Shown here: piece by piece, positions 23,845 to 31,959 of the stretch
Position numbering within the stretch: position 1 is the stretch's first letter
How the letters are laid out: every line of letters starts with the position of its first letter
Assembly: GCF_018332715.1 (NCBI RefSeq)
Contig: NZ_BOQP01000044.1
Location: 1-64,000, forward strand
DNA length: 64,000 nucleotides
Source: Winogradskya consettensis
GTDB lineage: Bacteria > Actinomycetota > Actinomycetes > Mycobacteriales > Micromonosporaceae
Direction of reading: 5' to 3'
The notes under the pieces: model-generated
The model's input: the letters and a program-made list of their open reading frames with translations, nothing else
Told to the model about the DNA's origin: nothing
Database searches by the model: none
Translations under genes and position numbers: made by a program

Positions 23845-24315
23845 TTGATCGCAGCGCTCTCGGCTGAGGAGGAGCGGCTCTGGCGTGCCGTGATGCGGTT
23901 GCTGTTCGTACTGCCCCGGGCCCTGGACCAGGACCTGCAGGACCGGACCGGCCTGAACAGCTCGCGTTACGGGGTGCTGTTCAACCTGTCCGAGGCGCCC
24001 GAACGGACCCTGCGGATGAACGAGCTCGCCGGGCTGACCGCCCTGTCCGCGAGCCGGATGACCCGGGTTGTCGACTCACTGGAGGCCGCGGGATACGTAC
24101 GCCGCTCCCCCACCGCACAGGACGGCCGAGGCTTCCTGGTGACCCTGACCCCCGACGGTCTTCAGCGTCTGCAAGAAGCCTGGCCGGAACACCTGCGAAG
24201 CGCCCGCGACCGCGTCATGTCCCACGTGTCAGGGAGCCCGATCGACGTCGCCGCCCTGACCGAGCTGATGGAACGGATCGTGCGGCATTCCGAACGCCGG
24301 TCAGCCCCGGAGTGA
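23845..24315 (+). CDS. MarR-family transcriptional regulator
   Basis: A 156-residue winged-helix regulator. The N-terminal dimer helix is EEERLWRAVMRLLFVLPRAL, the DNA-binding helices include MNELAGLTALSASRMTRVVDSLEAAGY, and the wing is RRSPTAQDGRGFLVTLT. The start is uncertain: TTG 23845 keeps the conserved LW helix, while GTG 23890 or ATG 23893 would cut it and no ribosome site decides. It is divergent from the SnoaL fragment and its 3' end overlaps the lipoprotein gene by 15 bp. Confidence 0.8.
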   Translation: MIAALSAEEERLWRAVMRLLFVLPRALDQDLQDRTGLNSSRYGVLFNLSEAPERTLRMNELAGLTALSASRMTRVVDSLEAAGYVRRSPTAQDGRGFLVTLTPDGLQRLQEAWPEHLRSARDRVMSHVSGSPIDVAALTELMERIVRHSERRSAPE

Positions 24316-24942
24316 CTCGACCGCGATCGCGGTGACGGTGACGAGGGCCGCCTGATTGCTTGTCAGGGTCGTACCGTGGGCGGTGCTGACAACCATCATC
24401 AGGGCACCGCGTGTGACGAAGGAATGACAGTCGATGAAGGGCTCGGCGTCCCTCCGGTCGACCTCCGCGCAATATCCGAACGCATCACCCGTGAGCGCGA
24501 CGGCCCCCTTCACCGTGAACTTCGTGTCGAGGTCGTCCTTCCAGGACTTGCAGGTTCCGTACGCCTTCCGCACCGCGTCAACCGAAGTCGGCGCGCTGCC
24601 GTTCCACACGTGCACCACCTCGTTGACCCACCACCCGCCGCCCCGCCAGGTGCGGGAATCGGCGTAATGCACGCTCGTGAAGTTCTCCGGGTTCATGAGC
24701 TTGCTGCGGCAGACATCGGAGACGAGGAAATTCTGGTCATCGACATCCGCCTCGGGCTTCCCGACGCCCAGCGCCTTGAGATCATCGGCGGGGACCAACG
24801 CATCCTTCACCGACTTCTTCAGGCCGGCGCGGTCCAGGGTCGTGGTCGTCACGACCGATGGTGACTCGACTGTGGCCGGTGGCGTCGACGCGCCGCAGCC
24901 CGCCAGCAGAATCAGCAGAACGGCGGCGGCTGTGCGCTTCAT
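24301..24942 (-). CDS. Putative lipoprotein of unknown function
   Basis: A 213-residue exported protein. Residues 1-17 are a lipoprotein signal peptide with lipobox LLAGC (Cys17). The mature part begins with a Thr/Val-rich linker, then an alpha/beta domain with Cys residues that may pair (SDVCRSK, YGTCKSW, FGYCAEV, IDCHSF). DUF3558-like sensory lipoproteins of actinobacteria have a similar length and Cys layout, but I do not claim membership. ATG 24942 gives a clean lipoprotein start. Confidence 0.75.
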   Translation of the reverse strand: MKRTAAAVLLILLAGCGASTPPATVESPSVVTTTTLDRAGLKKSVKDALVPADDLKALGVGKPEADVDDQNFLVSDVCRSKLMNPENFTSVHYADSRTWRGGGWWVNEVVHVWNGSAPTSVDAVRKAYGTCKSWKDDLDTKFTVKGAVALTGDAFGYCAEVDRRDAEPFIDCHSFVTRGALMMVVSTAHGTTLTSNQAALVTVTAIAVESLRG

Positions 24943-24949
24943 GCGTACC

Positions 24950-25330
24950 TCAGTCGGTGTCCAGGCAGAGGCAGAAAGGGTGACCTGCCGGATCGAAGAG
25001 TACGCGGACGGTCTCCTGTGGCTGGTCCGGGGCGACGACCGCACCGAGCGCCACCGCCTCGGCGACCGCGTCACTGAGATCGCCGACCTGGAAGTCCAGA
25101 TGGGTCATCGGGCGCTGGGCTCCGGGCTCCGGCGGCCAGACCGGGCGCTGGTAGCCGTCCGCCTGCTGGAAGACCAGGTAGCTGCCGCCGGGGGTGCCGA
25201 CGACCGCCGTTCCCGGCTCCTCGTGGACGAGCGGCCATTCGAGCAGGTCCGAGTAGAACCGGGCCAGGGCGGCCGGGTCCGGGGCTTCGATGGCGGCGCC
25301 CCACCACATGCCGGGCTTTCGGGATCGCAT
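24950..25330 (-). CDS. VOC-family (glyoxalase-like) protein
   Basis: A 126-residue protein with the vicinal-oxygen-chelate fold: WWGAAIEAPDPAALARFYSDLL in module one and THLDFQVGDLSDAVAEAVALGA leading to FDPAGHPFCLCL in module two. Substrate is unknown. ATG 25330 (MRSRKPGM) is chosen because longer starts add a non-conserved leader. It lies 7 bp upstream of the lipoprotein gene and may be cotranscribed with it. Confidence 0.8.
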   Translation of the reverse strand: MRSRKPGMWWGAAIEAPDPAALARFYSDLLEWPLVHEEPGTAVVGTPGGSYLVFQQADGYQRPVWPPEPGAQRPMTHLDFQVGDLSDAVAEAVALGAVVAPDQPQETVRVLFDPAGHPFCLCLDTD

Positions 25331-25507
25331 AACCGGCAGCATGATGGGGTTCGGCGGGGCTGTCCAGGAGAACACGCCGTGATAACTTCTTCGGTACGCC
25401 GTCGAGCTGGGAGGAGGTCAGAACAATGTCCGATGTTCTGCGCCCCGCCCGCGTTCCGGCGTCCTCGCGGGTCTGATCCTGGGGCGTACGCCTTTCCAGG
25501 AGGAACC

Positions 25508-26401
25508 ATGACTTCTGTGGTCATCCGCCCGCTCGTCGCGGGCGAGGAAAACCTGTTCGAATCCATGCCCGACCCCCTTCCCCAGATCCGCAAGATGTCG
25601 TACGCGGACGGCCTCGAACTGGGTGGCTTCCGCCCCTCGCACACCTGGGTCGCCCTGCGCGACGGTGTCGTGCTGGCCCGCGCCGCCTGGGTCCAGCCCC
25701 CTGGCGCCGTCGGCGAGCCGTGGCTGGAACGCTTCGACCTCGCCGCCGAGCCCGCGCTGGGCGCCGACCTGTTGCGCGCCGCCCACGAGGCGCTCGGCGG
25801 GCCGAAGATCTACTACGCGGCGCTGCCCCCGTACTGGCGGCGGGTCCCGCAGGCCCGTGCCGTGGTCGAGCCACCGATGGAGGCGGCCCGGCTGGCCGGG
25901 CTCGTCGAGGGCGACGAACGGCATCGCTGCACCTGGGCGGGCACTCCCCTGCCGGAGCCCTCGGGGCGGTACACGTTCCGCCCCGCCGCCGGCGCCGACG
26001 AGATCAACGACCTGGTCGGCAAGGTCGCGGAGCCCACGCTGCTGACCGGCTCGGAGACGGCGCTCGCGGTCGCCGGGATCTCGCTGGCCACCGATCCGCA
26101 GCCCTGGATGGGCAACGGACCCTCGGGCTGGCGGATCGTTCTGCGTCATGGCGAACCCGTCGGACTGGCCGGCACCAGCGGCGACGCGTGCTTCCCGCAG
26201 ATCACCTACCTCGGGCTGTTCGACGAAGGGGCGCTCGGGGACACACTGATCGATGCGGTCAACGCGCTCACCGCGGGTGGGGCCCGCGAGGTCGTCGCCG
26301 ATGTGGACGGTCACCGGGTGGCCGCGACCGCCGAGCTCGAACGCACCGGCTTCCGGCGGCTGCGCTCCCGGATCGCCTTCACCCCGCCCTCAGCCGGCTG
26401 A
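25508..26401 (+). CDS. GNAT-like acetyltransferase-fold protein
   Basis: A 297-residue protein starting at ATG 25508 behind CAGGAGGA. It seems to hold two GNAT-like halves: an N-terminal part with WVALRDGVVLARAAWV, and a C-terminal part with PVGLAGTSGDACFPQITYLGLF and ERTGFRRLRSR, the last being the usual closing motif of N-acetyltransferases. The acetyl-CoA loop (Q/RxxGxG/A) is not obvious. The substrate is unknown. Confidence 0.7.
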   Translation: MTSVVIRPLVAGEENLFESMPDPLPQIRKMSYADGLELGGFRPSHTWVALRDGVVLARAAWVQPPGAVGEPWLERFDLAAEPALGADLLRAAHEALGGPKIYYAALPPYWRRVPQARAVVEPPMEAARLAGLVEGDERHRCTWAGTPLPEPSGRYTFRPAAGADEINDLVGKVAEPTLLTGSETALAVAGISLATDPQPWMGNGPSGWRIVLRHGEPVGLAGTSGDACFPQITYLGLFDEGALGDTLIDAVNALTAGGAREVVADVDGHRVAATAELERTGFRRLRSRIAFTPPSAG

Positions 26402-26477
26402 CCCGACGGGCTGCCTGCACTCGGCTGCCCGCTCTCGGCTGCCCTTCCAGGCTGCCGGGGGCAGGCTGACCCTTCGG

Positions 26478-27089
26478 CTAGCCCGCCGGGCGGGCGGCGG
26501 CGATCGCGGAGTTGACCATCTTCAGGACCTCGTCGTCATCGGGCGGGGTCCCGTCGCGACCGGCGAAGAGGAGATGGCCGCTGCCGATCAGGGTGAGCGC
26601 GACCATCTCGACGTCGGCGCCGGGCGCGATCCTGCCGAGGTCGCGTTCGGCGCCGAGATAGCCGGCCAGCATCGCGGTCGCCTCGGCCAGCAGCGTGATG
26701 CCCTTCGGGTAGCTCACCGGCGGGAACCCGGCCCGGGACTGCTGCGAGGCCCGCCACAGCCGGGCCCGCAGCTCGTCCCGGGCGATGATCAGGGCGACGA
26801 GGGCCACCGCGACCGAGGTGAACAGCTCCGTCAGCGCGTCGGCGAGGTTGCCGGCGACCGTGCCCGTCCCGGCGGCCGCGCGCAGGGTCACGTCGCGGGC
26901 CCGGACCCGGGTGGTGCGGTCCAGCACGAGCTCGACCAGGAACTCGTCGAAGTCGGCGAAGTGCTTGTGCAGCACGCCTTTGGCGCAGCCCGCCTCGGCG
27001 GTGACGGCCCGGCTGGTGAGGGCGCCCACCCCGGCACGGACGAGCACGCGTTCGGCGGCGTCGAAGAGCTGCGTGCGTACGTCACGCAT
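26478..27089 (-). CDS. TetR-family transcriptional regulator
   Basis: A 203-residue repressor. The N-terminal helix-turn-helix is LFDAAERVLVRAGVGALTSRA, then AEAGCAKGVLHKHFADFDEFL. The larger C-terminal domain is helical, as usual for ligand binding and dimerisation. ATG 27089 is chosen because GGAG lies 6 nt upstream; a GTG at 27107 adds six non-conserved residues. It is divergent from the methyltransferase gene, and two inverted-repeat sites between them are its likely operators. Confidence 0.9.
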   Translation of the reverse strand: MRDVRTQLFDAAERVLVRAGVGALTSRAVTAEAGCAKGVLHKHFADFDEFLVELVLDRTTRVRARDVTLRAAAGTGTVAGNLADALTELFTSVAVALVALIIARDELRARLWRASQQSRAGFPPVSYPKGITLLAEATAMLAGYLGAERDLGRIAPGADVEMVALTLIGSGHLLFAGRDGTPPDDDEVLKMVNSAIAAARPAG

Positions 27090-27123
27090 GGCTACTCCGG
27101 TCGGCACCCTCTGAGCCTATCGC

Positions 27124-27167
27124 TTGCCCGAGTGGGCACTTGCCCATTAGTGTGGGCGCATGCCCAC
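27124..27167 (+). promoter_or_regulatory. Leaderless promoter with two phased TetR-type operators
   Basis: A -35-like TTGCCC (27124-27129), an 18-bp spacer and a -10 TAGTGT (27148-27153) end 6 nt before the methyltransferase ATG at 27160. Two copies of GTGGGC-N4-GCCCAY sit at 27132-27147 and 27152-27167, centred exactly 20 bp apart. The first covers the spacer and the second covers the start codon. A third, overlapping inverted repeat TGCCC-N4-GGGCA is at 27125-27138. Binding by the divergent TetR protein would block initiation. Confidence 0.75.
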
Positions 27168-27924
27168 TTACCGGGAAACAGCGGAATCCTTCGGTACGGA
27201 CGCCGAGCGCTACGACCGCACCCGCCCCCGCTACCCCGACGCCATGATCAGCCAAATCGTCGCGGCCGCTCCCGGGCGTACGGTGCTCGATGTCGGATGT
27301 GGCACCGGCATCGCCGCCCGCCAGTTCCGGGCGGCGGGCTGCACGGTGCTCGGCGTGGACCCCGACCCGCGGATGGCGGAGCTGGCCCGCGGCTTCGGCC
27401 TCGACGTGGAGGTCGCCCGCTTCGAGGACTGGGATCCGGCGGGCCGCACGTTCGACCTGGTGACCGCCGCCCAGTCCTGGCACTGGGTCGACCCCGCCGC
27501 GGGCGCGGCCAAGGCAGCCCGGGCCCTACGCCCCGGCGGCCGGTTCGCCGCGTTCTGGAACGCCGCCGACCCCGCACCCCACCTGGCCGGCGCCTTCGCC
27601 GAGGTCTACACCCGCGTCGTGCCCGACCTTCCCGCGATGCCGCCGGGAATGTCAGCCGCCGACGGGTACGCCCTCATGCTCGACAAAGCAGCAACCGGCC
27701 TCACCACCGCATTCACCGAACCGGACCGCTGGCGCTTCACCTGGGAACACACCTACACCCGCGCCGAATGGCTCGACCTCATCCCCACCCAGGGGACCGC
27801 GACCCTCCTCCCGGCGGCCACGCTGAAGGATCTGCTGGACGGCCTCGGCGCGGTGATCGACGAGGCCGGTGGCACCTTCACCGTCACCTACACGGCCCTG
27901 GTCATCACCAGCACCCTGGCCTGA
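27160..27924 (+). CDS. Class I SAM-dependent methyltransferase
   Basis: A 254-residue cytoplasmic enzyme with motif I VLDVGCGTGIAARQF (~44-58), the acidic motif II end VLGVDPDPRM, and AAQSWHWVDP characteristic of this Methyltransf_11 subgroup. The acceptor is unknown. It is divergent from, and probably repressed by, the TetR protein; the promoter is apparently leaderless with an operator over the start codon, suggesting induction by a compound that the enzyme may modify. Confidence 0.88.
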   Translation: MPTYRETAESFGTDAERYDRTRPRYPDAMISQIVAAAPGRTVLDVGCGTGIAARQFRAAGCTVLGVDPDPRMAELARGFGLDVEVARFEDWDPAGRTFDLVTAAQSWHWVDPAAGAAKAARALRPGGRFAAFWNAADPAPHLAGAFAEVYTRVVPDLPAMPPGMSAADGYALMLDKAATGLTTAFTEPDRWRFTWEHTYTRAEWLDLIPTQGTATLLPAATLKDLLDGLGAVIDEAGGTFTVTYTALVITSTLA

Positions 27925-27934
27925 GCCGCCGCCG

Positions 27935-28918
27935 TCAGCCCGGCAGCTCGGCGAGCCAGGTGGCCCATTCCGGAACGCGCCGCAGGGATTTTGCCGCGCC
28001 CCGCAGGCGGGTCAGGCATTCCGTCGCTGCCAGAGCCCGCGCGGCGGGGTCGTCGTCACGGTGACCGAGTGCGCGCCAGAGCAGCCATTCGGCGGTCCGC
28101 AGCTGGGCTTCGACGATGCCCTGGAACAGTGCGGGGACCGCGGGAAGCGGGCGGCCACCGGCCCGGCGATAGGCACCGATGGTGCGTGCGAAAGGTAACT
28201 GCTCCTCGAAACCCATGGCGAGCGCCGTACGCAGAAGCTCGTGCTCAGCCGTGTCCGGCCCGGCGCTGTCCCAGTCGAGCAGGACCGGGCCGGCCGCGGT
28301 GAGCAGGACGTTGTCGGGCTTGATGTCACGATGGGAGGCCACCGGAGTCAGTGGTGGGCCGGGGCGGCCGAGGTAGTCCAGGGCTGCCTCGACGGTCGGC
28401 AGATGCCGGTGCACCTCGCGGGCGAATGCGGTGTCGTGACCCCGGAGCCATTCGTGCCAGGAGTCGATCGGGTACGGCGCGGGGCGGGGTGCCGGGTCGT
28501 CCCCCGGCCGGGCGTGCAGCAGGGCGAGGGTCGTACCGGCCCAGTCGGCGACCTCGGCGCCGGGCCCGGTGGGATGGCGGCCGTCGCACCAGCGATGCAG
28601 CTGCCAGTACTGCCGCGTGCCATCCTGGTCGAGGGCCACGACTTCGGGTGCCAGGCGGTCGGGCATGCGCACACCGGCGGCGTACGCGGAATGCTCGATC
28701 CCGGCGGCCGTGTGGTACTCGTCCCACCACCCGGGGTCTGCGACGACGGTCAGGCGTTTGGCGGCATAGCTGCCGGTGGTCGTCCGCAGGCGGAACAGGG
28801 CATGGGAGATGCCTCCGTCGACGCGGGCCAGCGGTGCCGTTGCCCGGCCCACCGCGAACGCCGCGGCAATCCGTTCGGCCTCGTCGCCGGCCGGAACTAG
28901 GCTGCTGCGCGTGTACAT
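27935..28918 (-). CDS. Aminoglycoside-phosphotransferase-family kinase
   Basis: A 327-residue APH/choline-kinase-fold protein. Residues 1-90 form the N-lobe; the catalytic loop is SHRDIKPDNVLL with HRD and Asn, followed by the metal-binding LDWDSAG. A real resistance role is not implied: many actinobacterial members act on sugars, amino alcohols or unknown small molecules. ATG 28918 overlaps by 8 bp the start of the divergent PaiB-like gene, so the two promoters must overlap too. Confidence 0.8.
   Translation of the reverse strand: MYTRSSLVPAGDEAERIAAAFAVGRATAPLARVDGGISHALFRLRTTTGSYAAKRLTVVADPGWWDEYHTAAGIEHSAYAAGVRMPDRLAPEVVALDQDGTRQYWQLHRWCDGRHPTGPGAEVADWAGTTLALLHARPGDDPAPRPAPYPIDSWHEWLRGHDTAFAREVHRHLPTVEAALDYLGRPGPPLTPVASHRDIKPDNVLLTAAGPVLLDWDSAGPDTAEHELLRTALAMGFEEQLPFARTIGAYRRAGGRPLPAVPALFQGIVEAQLRTAEWLLWRALGHRDDDPAARALAATECLTRLRGAAKSLRRVPEWATWLAELPG
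28898..28903 (+). promoter_or_regulatory. -10 element of a leaderless promoter (paiB-like)
   Basis: TAGGCT ends 7 nt before GTG 28911, and no ribosome-binding site intervenes. The element lies inside the coding region of the divergent APH-like gene. Confidence 0.5.
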
Positions 28919-29531
28919 TCCCGCTCACTTCGCGCCCGACGCATCAGCTGTCCAGGATCTGCTGACCCGGGCGGACACTGCCGACCTGGTCTCCGCCACG
29001 GCGAACGGGCTCATCGCGACGTATCTGCCCATACTTTACGACGCGGCGGCCGGGCCGCACGGCTCCCTGCTCGCGCATGTGGCCCGCAACAACGATCAGT
29101 GGTGTACGCCGGTGCTCGGCGAGGCGATGGCGATCGTGCACGGGCCGGACGCGTACGTCTCGCCGTCCTGGTATGCCTCCAAAGCGGAGCACGGCCGCGT
29201 CGTCCCGACCTGGAACTACGTGACCGCCCACCTTTACGGCGAGCTGGTGGTGCACGACGACCCGCAGTGGCTCGCGGGGCTGGTCCGGCGGCTGTCCGAT
29301 CGGCACGAGGCCGGTCGCGAGCATCCGTGGTCGGTGGACGACGCCCCGGAGAAGTACGTCGCCGGGCAGCTCCGCGCCATCGTCGGTGTCGAGCTGCGGA
29401 TCACCCGCGTCGAGGCCAAGTTCAAGCTGAGCCAGAACCGCCCGGCAGCCGACATCGACGGCGTGATCGCGGGCCAGACCGCGACGGGCGCCACCGCCGC
29501 GGCCGACGCCGCCGCAGCTGCACGCCCGTGA
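28911..29531 (+). CDS. FMN-binding PaiB-family regulator
   Basis: A 206-residue flavin-binding split-barrel protein of the PaiB type. Diagnostic motifs are YIPAHF at the N-terminus, HVARNN, AYVSPSWY, VPTWNYVTAHL and KLSQNR near the end. PaiB proteins were described as negative regulators of sporulation and degradative enzymes in Bacillus; the actinobacterial role is not established. GTG 28911 makes MYIPAHF the exact family start, and a leaderless promoter precedes it. Confidence 0.9.
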   Translation: MYIPAHFAPDASAVQDLLTRADTADLVSATANGLIATYLPILYDAAAGPHGSLLAHVARNNDQWCTPVLGEAMAIVHGPDAYVSPSWYASKAEHGRVVPTWNYVTAHLYGELVVHDDPQWLAGLVRRLSDRHEAGREHPWSVDDAPEKYVAGQLRAIVGVELRITRVEAKFKLSQNRPAADIDGVIAGQTATGATAAADAAAAARP

Positions 29532-29578
29532 CGGCTCGGCCCTGACCGGCGCCGGCGGCGATTGCGCGATCGGGCGGG

Positions 29579-29773
29579 TCAAGCGGCGATGCGGTCGAGG
29601 TCGGCGAGGGCGTCCGCGGGGAGTTCGAGGGTGAGCTTACGCATCTCGGCCAGCGCCCCGAACGGCTCCGCGAGCGAACCGGGGACCACGGAATGCCCGT
29701 CGGCGCCGCCACCGACGCGCAGGTTCACCACGTCGGTCATCGTGTACGTCCCGCCCAAGTTGTTCGCTGTCAT
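29579..29773 (-). CDS. Small protein of unknown function, 64 residues
   Basis: ATG 29773 follows GAGGAG by 6 nt, one of the better ribosome sites in this part of the window, so the frame is probably translated. The product has a Gly-rich middle (RVGGGADGHSVVPG) and an amphipathic, acidic C-terminal helix (KLTLELPADALADLDRIA). It has no signal peptide, Cys or membrane segment. It could be a peptide precursor or a small regulator, but no maturation enzyme is adjacent. I do not recognise a family. Confidence 0.5.
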   Translation of the reverse strand: MTANNLGGTYTMTDVVNLRVGGGADGHSVVPGSLAEPFGALAEMRKLTLELPADALADLDRIAA

Positions 29774-29934
29774 GTACGACTCCTCATTTGCGTCGGTGGT
29801 AACCCCGCTGTCCGACTATCGGGACGAATCAGGCAGTACCCCGGCGTCGCTGGGAGTGTCAGGACCAGCCAACACGCCCGCCAGGCCCGCCAGCGGCGCG
29901 ATGTCGGCACTCGCAGAGGCGGGTAGGGGTTGGA

Positions 29935-29940
29935 GATAAT
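29935..29940 (+). promoter_or_regulatory. -10 element of a leaderless promoter (cupin)
   Basis: GATAAT ends 6 nt before GTG 29947 with no ribosome site between. It is the closest match to the TATAAT consensus in the window. Confidence 0.5.
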
Positions 29941-29946
29941 TCCGGT

Positions 29947-30267
29947 GTGGAGATCGTGTCTTTCGATGGCGTGGTAGGGCGGGCGGTGGAGGCTTTCGGC
30001 AGTGCCGGGGTGACTGCTCAGGCGTTGTTTCGCGGCGAGGCGGTGGCGGTCACCGTGCTGCGGGTGGCGGCGGGCGGGGAGATCGGCCGGCATGCCGCGG
30101 CGGTGGATCAGGTGTTCGTGGTTATGGCAGGGCATGGGTTCGTGCAGGCTGGGGAGGGTGATGCGGAACCGGTCCGCGCGGGGCAGGCGGTTGTGTGGCG
30201 GGCCGGTGAGGAGCACGCCACCACGGCGGTTGAGGACATCACGGCCATGGCGATCGAGATGGCCTGA
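29947..30267 (+). CDS. Small cupin-domain protein
   Basis: A 106-residue single-domain cupin. The first metal motif is degenerate (GGEIGRHAAAVDQVFVVMAGHG keeps one His and a Gln where His/Glu are usual); the second is VWRAGEEHATTA, with His. Metal binding may be weak. Function is unknown. GTG 29947 is used because the -10 box fits a leaderless start. It converges on the permease gene across a large hairpin. Confidence 0.75.
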   Translation: MEIVSFDGVVGRAVEAFGSAGVTAQALFRGEAVAVTVLRVAAGGEIGRHAAAVDQVFVVMAGHGFVQAGEGDAEPVRAGQAVVWRAGEEHATTAVEDITAMAIEMA

Positions 30268-30374
30268 CCAGGGCCATTACGACTCCGCTTCGGCGGGGAT
30301 GCGGGCTTGCTGAGCCACGGAACACGAAGTTGCGCCGAAACCCGCTATGCCGCAATCTTCTGCGGCTTCAGCTG

Positions 30375-30444
30375 TCAAAACCGGCCAATCACGTCTGGCC
30401 AGGAAACACATGTTCCTCTGTCAGACGTGATTGGCCGGTTTTGA
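30375..30444. terminator. Large bidirectional hairpin, 23-bp perfect stem
   Basis: Positions 30375-30397 and 30422-30444 are perfect reverse complements (left arm starts TCAAAACCGGCC), enclosing a 24-nt loop that itself can pair AGGAA with TTCCT. The arms start and end in TCAAAA/TTTTGA, so either strand ends a GC stem in a short T-run. A smaller GCCGCA/TGCGGC hairpin precedes it at 30349-30366. Position between the convergent cupin and permease genes suggests a two-way terminator; the stem is unusually long for that. Confidence 0.6.
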
Positions 30445-30492
30445 GGAGCTACACCGCAGAAAGTTCACGCATCCCGGTGTCCGGCGCAATAT

Positions 30493-31947
30493 TCAGCCAC
30501 GCGGCATGGACTGCGACAACTCAGGACCGGAGGAGGGCTTTTGTTCTTTGTTGCGGTCCTTCTGGAAGCTGAAGAATGCCGCGTAGAGCAATGCTGACAC
30601 CACGAATCCGACCTCGAACGTGATGTCGCCGAAGGCCGCGACGTGCGCCGGGACGATGCCTACGTATTGTTCCTGGTTGGAGAAGAGCCAGACCGAGACG
30701 ACGATGCCGGCGGCCATGGCGACCGCGCCTCCCCAGGGGTTGTGGGATTTGTCGTAGAGGTAGCCGTCGACCCGTTTGCCCCGGCGCAGGAACCAGTCGG
30801 TGAGGTAGACCGCGAGCCAGGGGCCGATCCAGTACGAGATGACCAGCAGGAACGACTCGTACTTGTGGCCTGCGTCGTCGAGGCCGGAGAGGGCGAGCAG
30901 GAAGCCGAGGATGCCGAAGACGCCGGCGACGATGGCGCGGCGCAGGCCCAGGGGGAGGTTGATTCCCAGGGCCAGGAACGACATCGAGCCGGAGTAGATG
31001 TTGATGGCGTTCGCGCTGATGGCGCCGAGGCAGATGGCCAGCAGTGTCAGGTCTGCGACCAGGGATGGCAGGTGGCTGGTGAATGCTTCGGTCGGGTTGG
31101 TGATTCCCGGGGCCGCGATGGTTGCCGAGGCCGCGCCGACGATTTCCAGGAAGGTGCAGGAGACGAAGACGCCGAGGCCCGCCCAGACGCCGGTGAGCCG
31201 TTTGCTGACGGTGGCCGGGAGGTAGCGGGTGTAGTCCGTGGCGTACGGGTTCCAGCCCGCGGCGTAGCCGAAGGTCGCGCCGACGGTCAGCAGGAAGCCG
31301 CCGATGCTGCCGGTGCCGACCACCACGTCGGACGAGGGTGTCGCCTTGGTGAGGGTGATGATGCTCGTGATCAGGAAGATGATCGCGAGCAGGGGGAAGG
31401 CGTAACGCTCGAAGGCCTGCACCAGGTTGTGGCCGAAGAACGCGATCGACACCTGCAGGATCACGACGACGACCAGGCACAACGCGTTCGGCAGGCCGGT
31501 CAGGGTCGCCAGGGCGAGGGCGCCGCTGACGCTGTTGACCGCGAACCAGCCGACACCCGCGACCACCGCGTTGAGGCCGGCGGGGAGGATGTTGCCGCGA
31601 TATCCGAAGCCGATCCGGGACAGGACCATCTGGGGTACGCCCATGGCGGGCCCGCGCGCCGAAAGTACGCCGTGCGTGGCGGAACCGAGTGCAGTGCCGA
31701 GCACGATGGCCGCCACCGCCTGACCGAAGCTCTGGTGGAAGAACAGGATCGCGATGACACCGACGTAGACGGTCGCGAACTCGAGGTTCGGTGACATCCA
31801 CGTCCAGAACAGGCTGAGCGGCCGGCCGTGCCGCTCGTCGAGGGGGATGAAACCGGCGCCACCCGGCTCCACGGCGGTCACCTTGGCCCCGTACCGGCCC
31901 TCACGGACCTCCGCCGAGACCTCCGCGGGCGTTTCCACCGCTGTCAT
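30493..31947 (-). CDS. NCS1-family nucleobase:cation symporter
   Basis: A 484-residue membrane transporter of the cytosine/purine/allantoin permease family, importing a nucleobase or related ring compound with H+ or Na+. Twelve TM segments are expected. Conserved features include LFWTWMSPNLEFATVYVG in TM1, GTALGSATHGVLSARGPAMGVPQ in TM2/loop, FGYAAGWNPYATDYTRYLP and SANAINIYSG. ATG 31947 follows GGGAG. A symmetrical operator-like element lies 12 bp upstream. A cytosine deaminase gene 2.7 kb away suggests cytosine or a cytosine analogue as substrate. Confidence 0.88.
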   Translation of the reverse strand: MTAVETPAEVSAEVREGRYGAKVTAVEPGGAGFIPLDERHGRPLSLFWTWMSPNLEFATVYVGVIAILFFHQSFGQAVAAIVLGTALGSATHGVLSARGPAMGVPQMVLSRIGFGYRGNILPAGLNAVVAGVGWFAVNSVSGALALATLTGLPNALCLVVVVILQVSIAFFGHNLVQAFERYAFPLLAIIFLITSIITLTKATPSSDVVVGTGSIGGFLLTVGATFGYAAGWNPYATDYTRYLPATVSKRLTGVWAGLGVFVSCTFLEIVGAASATIAAPGITNPTEAFTSHLPSLVADLTLLAICLGAISANAINIYSGSMSFLALGINLPLGLRRAIVAGVFGILGFLLALSGLDDAGHKYESFLLVISYWIGPWLAVYLTDWFLRRGKRVDGYLYDKSHNPWGGAVAMAAGIVVSVWLFSNQEQYVGIVPAHVAAFGDITFEVGFVVSALLYAAFFSFQKDRNKEQKPSSGPELSQSMPRG

Positions 31948-31959
31948 GACTGGCTCCCT

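Noticed and set aside
26452..26464. CTGCC-GGG-GGCAG hairpin between GNAT and TetR genes as terminator
   Set aside because: Only a 5-bp stem in very GC-rich DNA with no T-run; too weak to list as a feature.
27935..28918. Aminoglycoside resistance gene
   Set aside because: The APH fold is present, but the family is broad and the neighbours do not point to antibiotic resistance.
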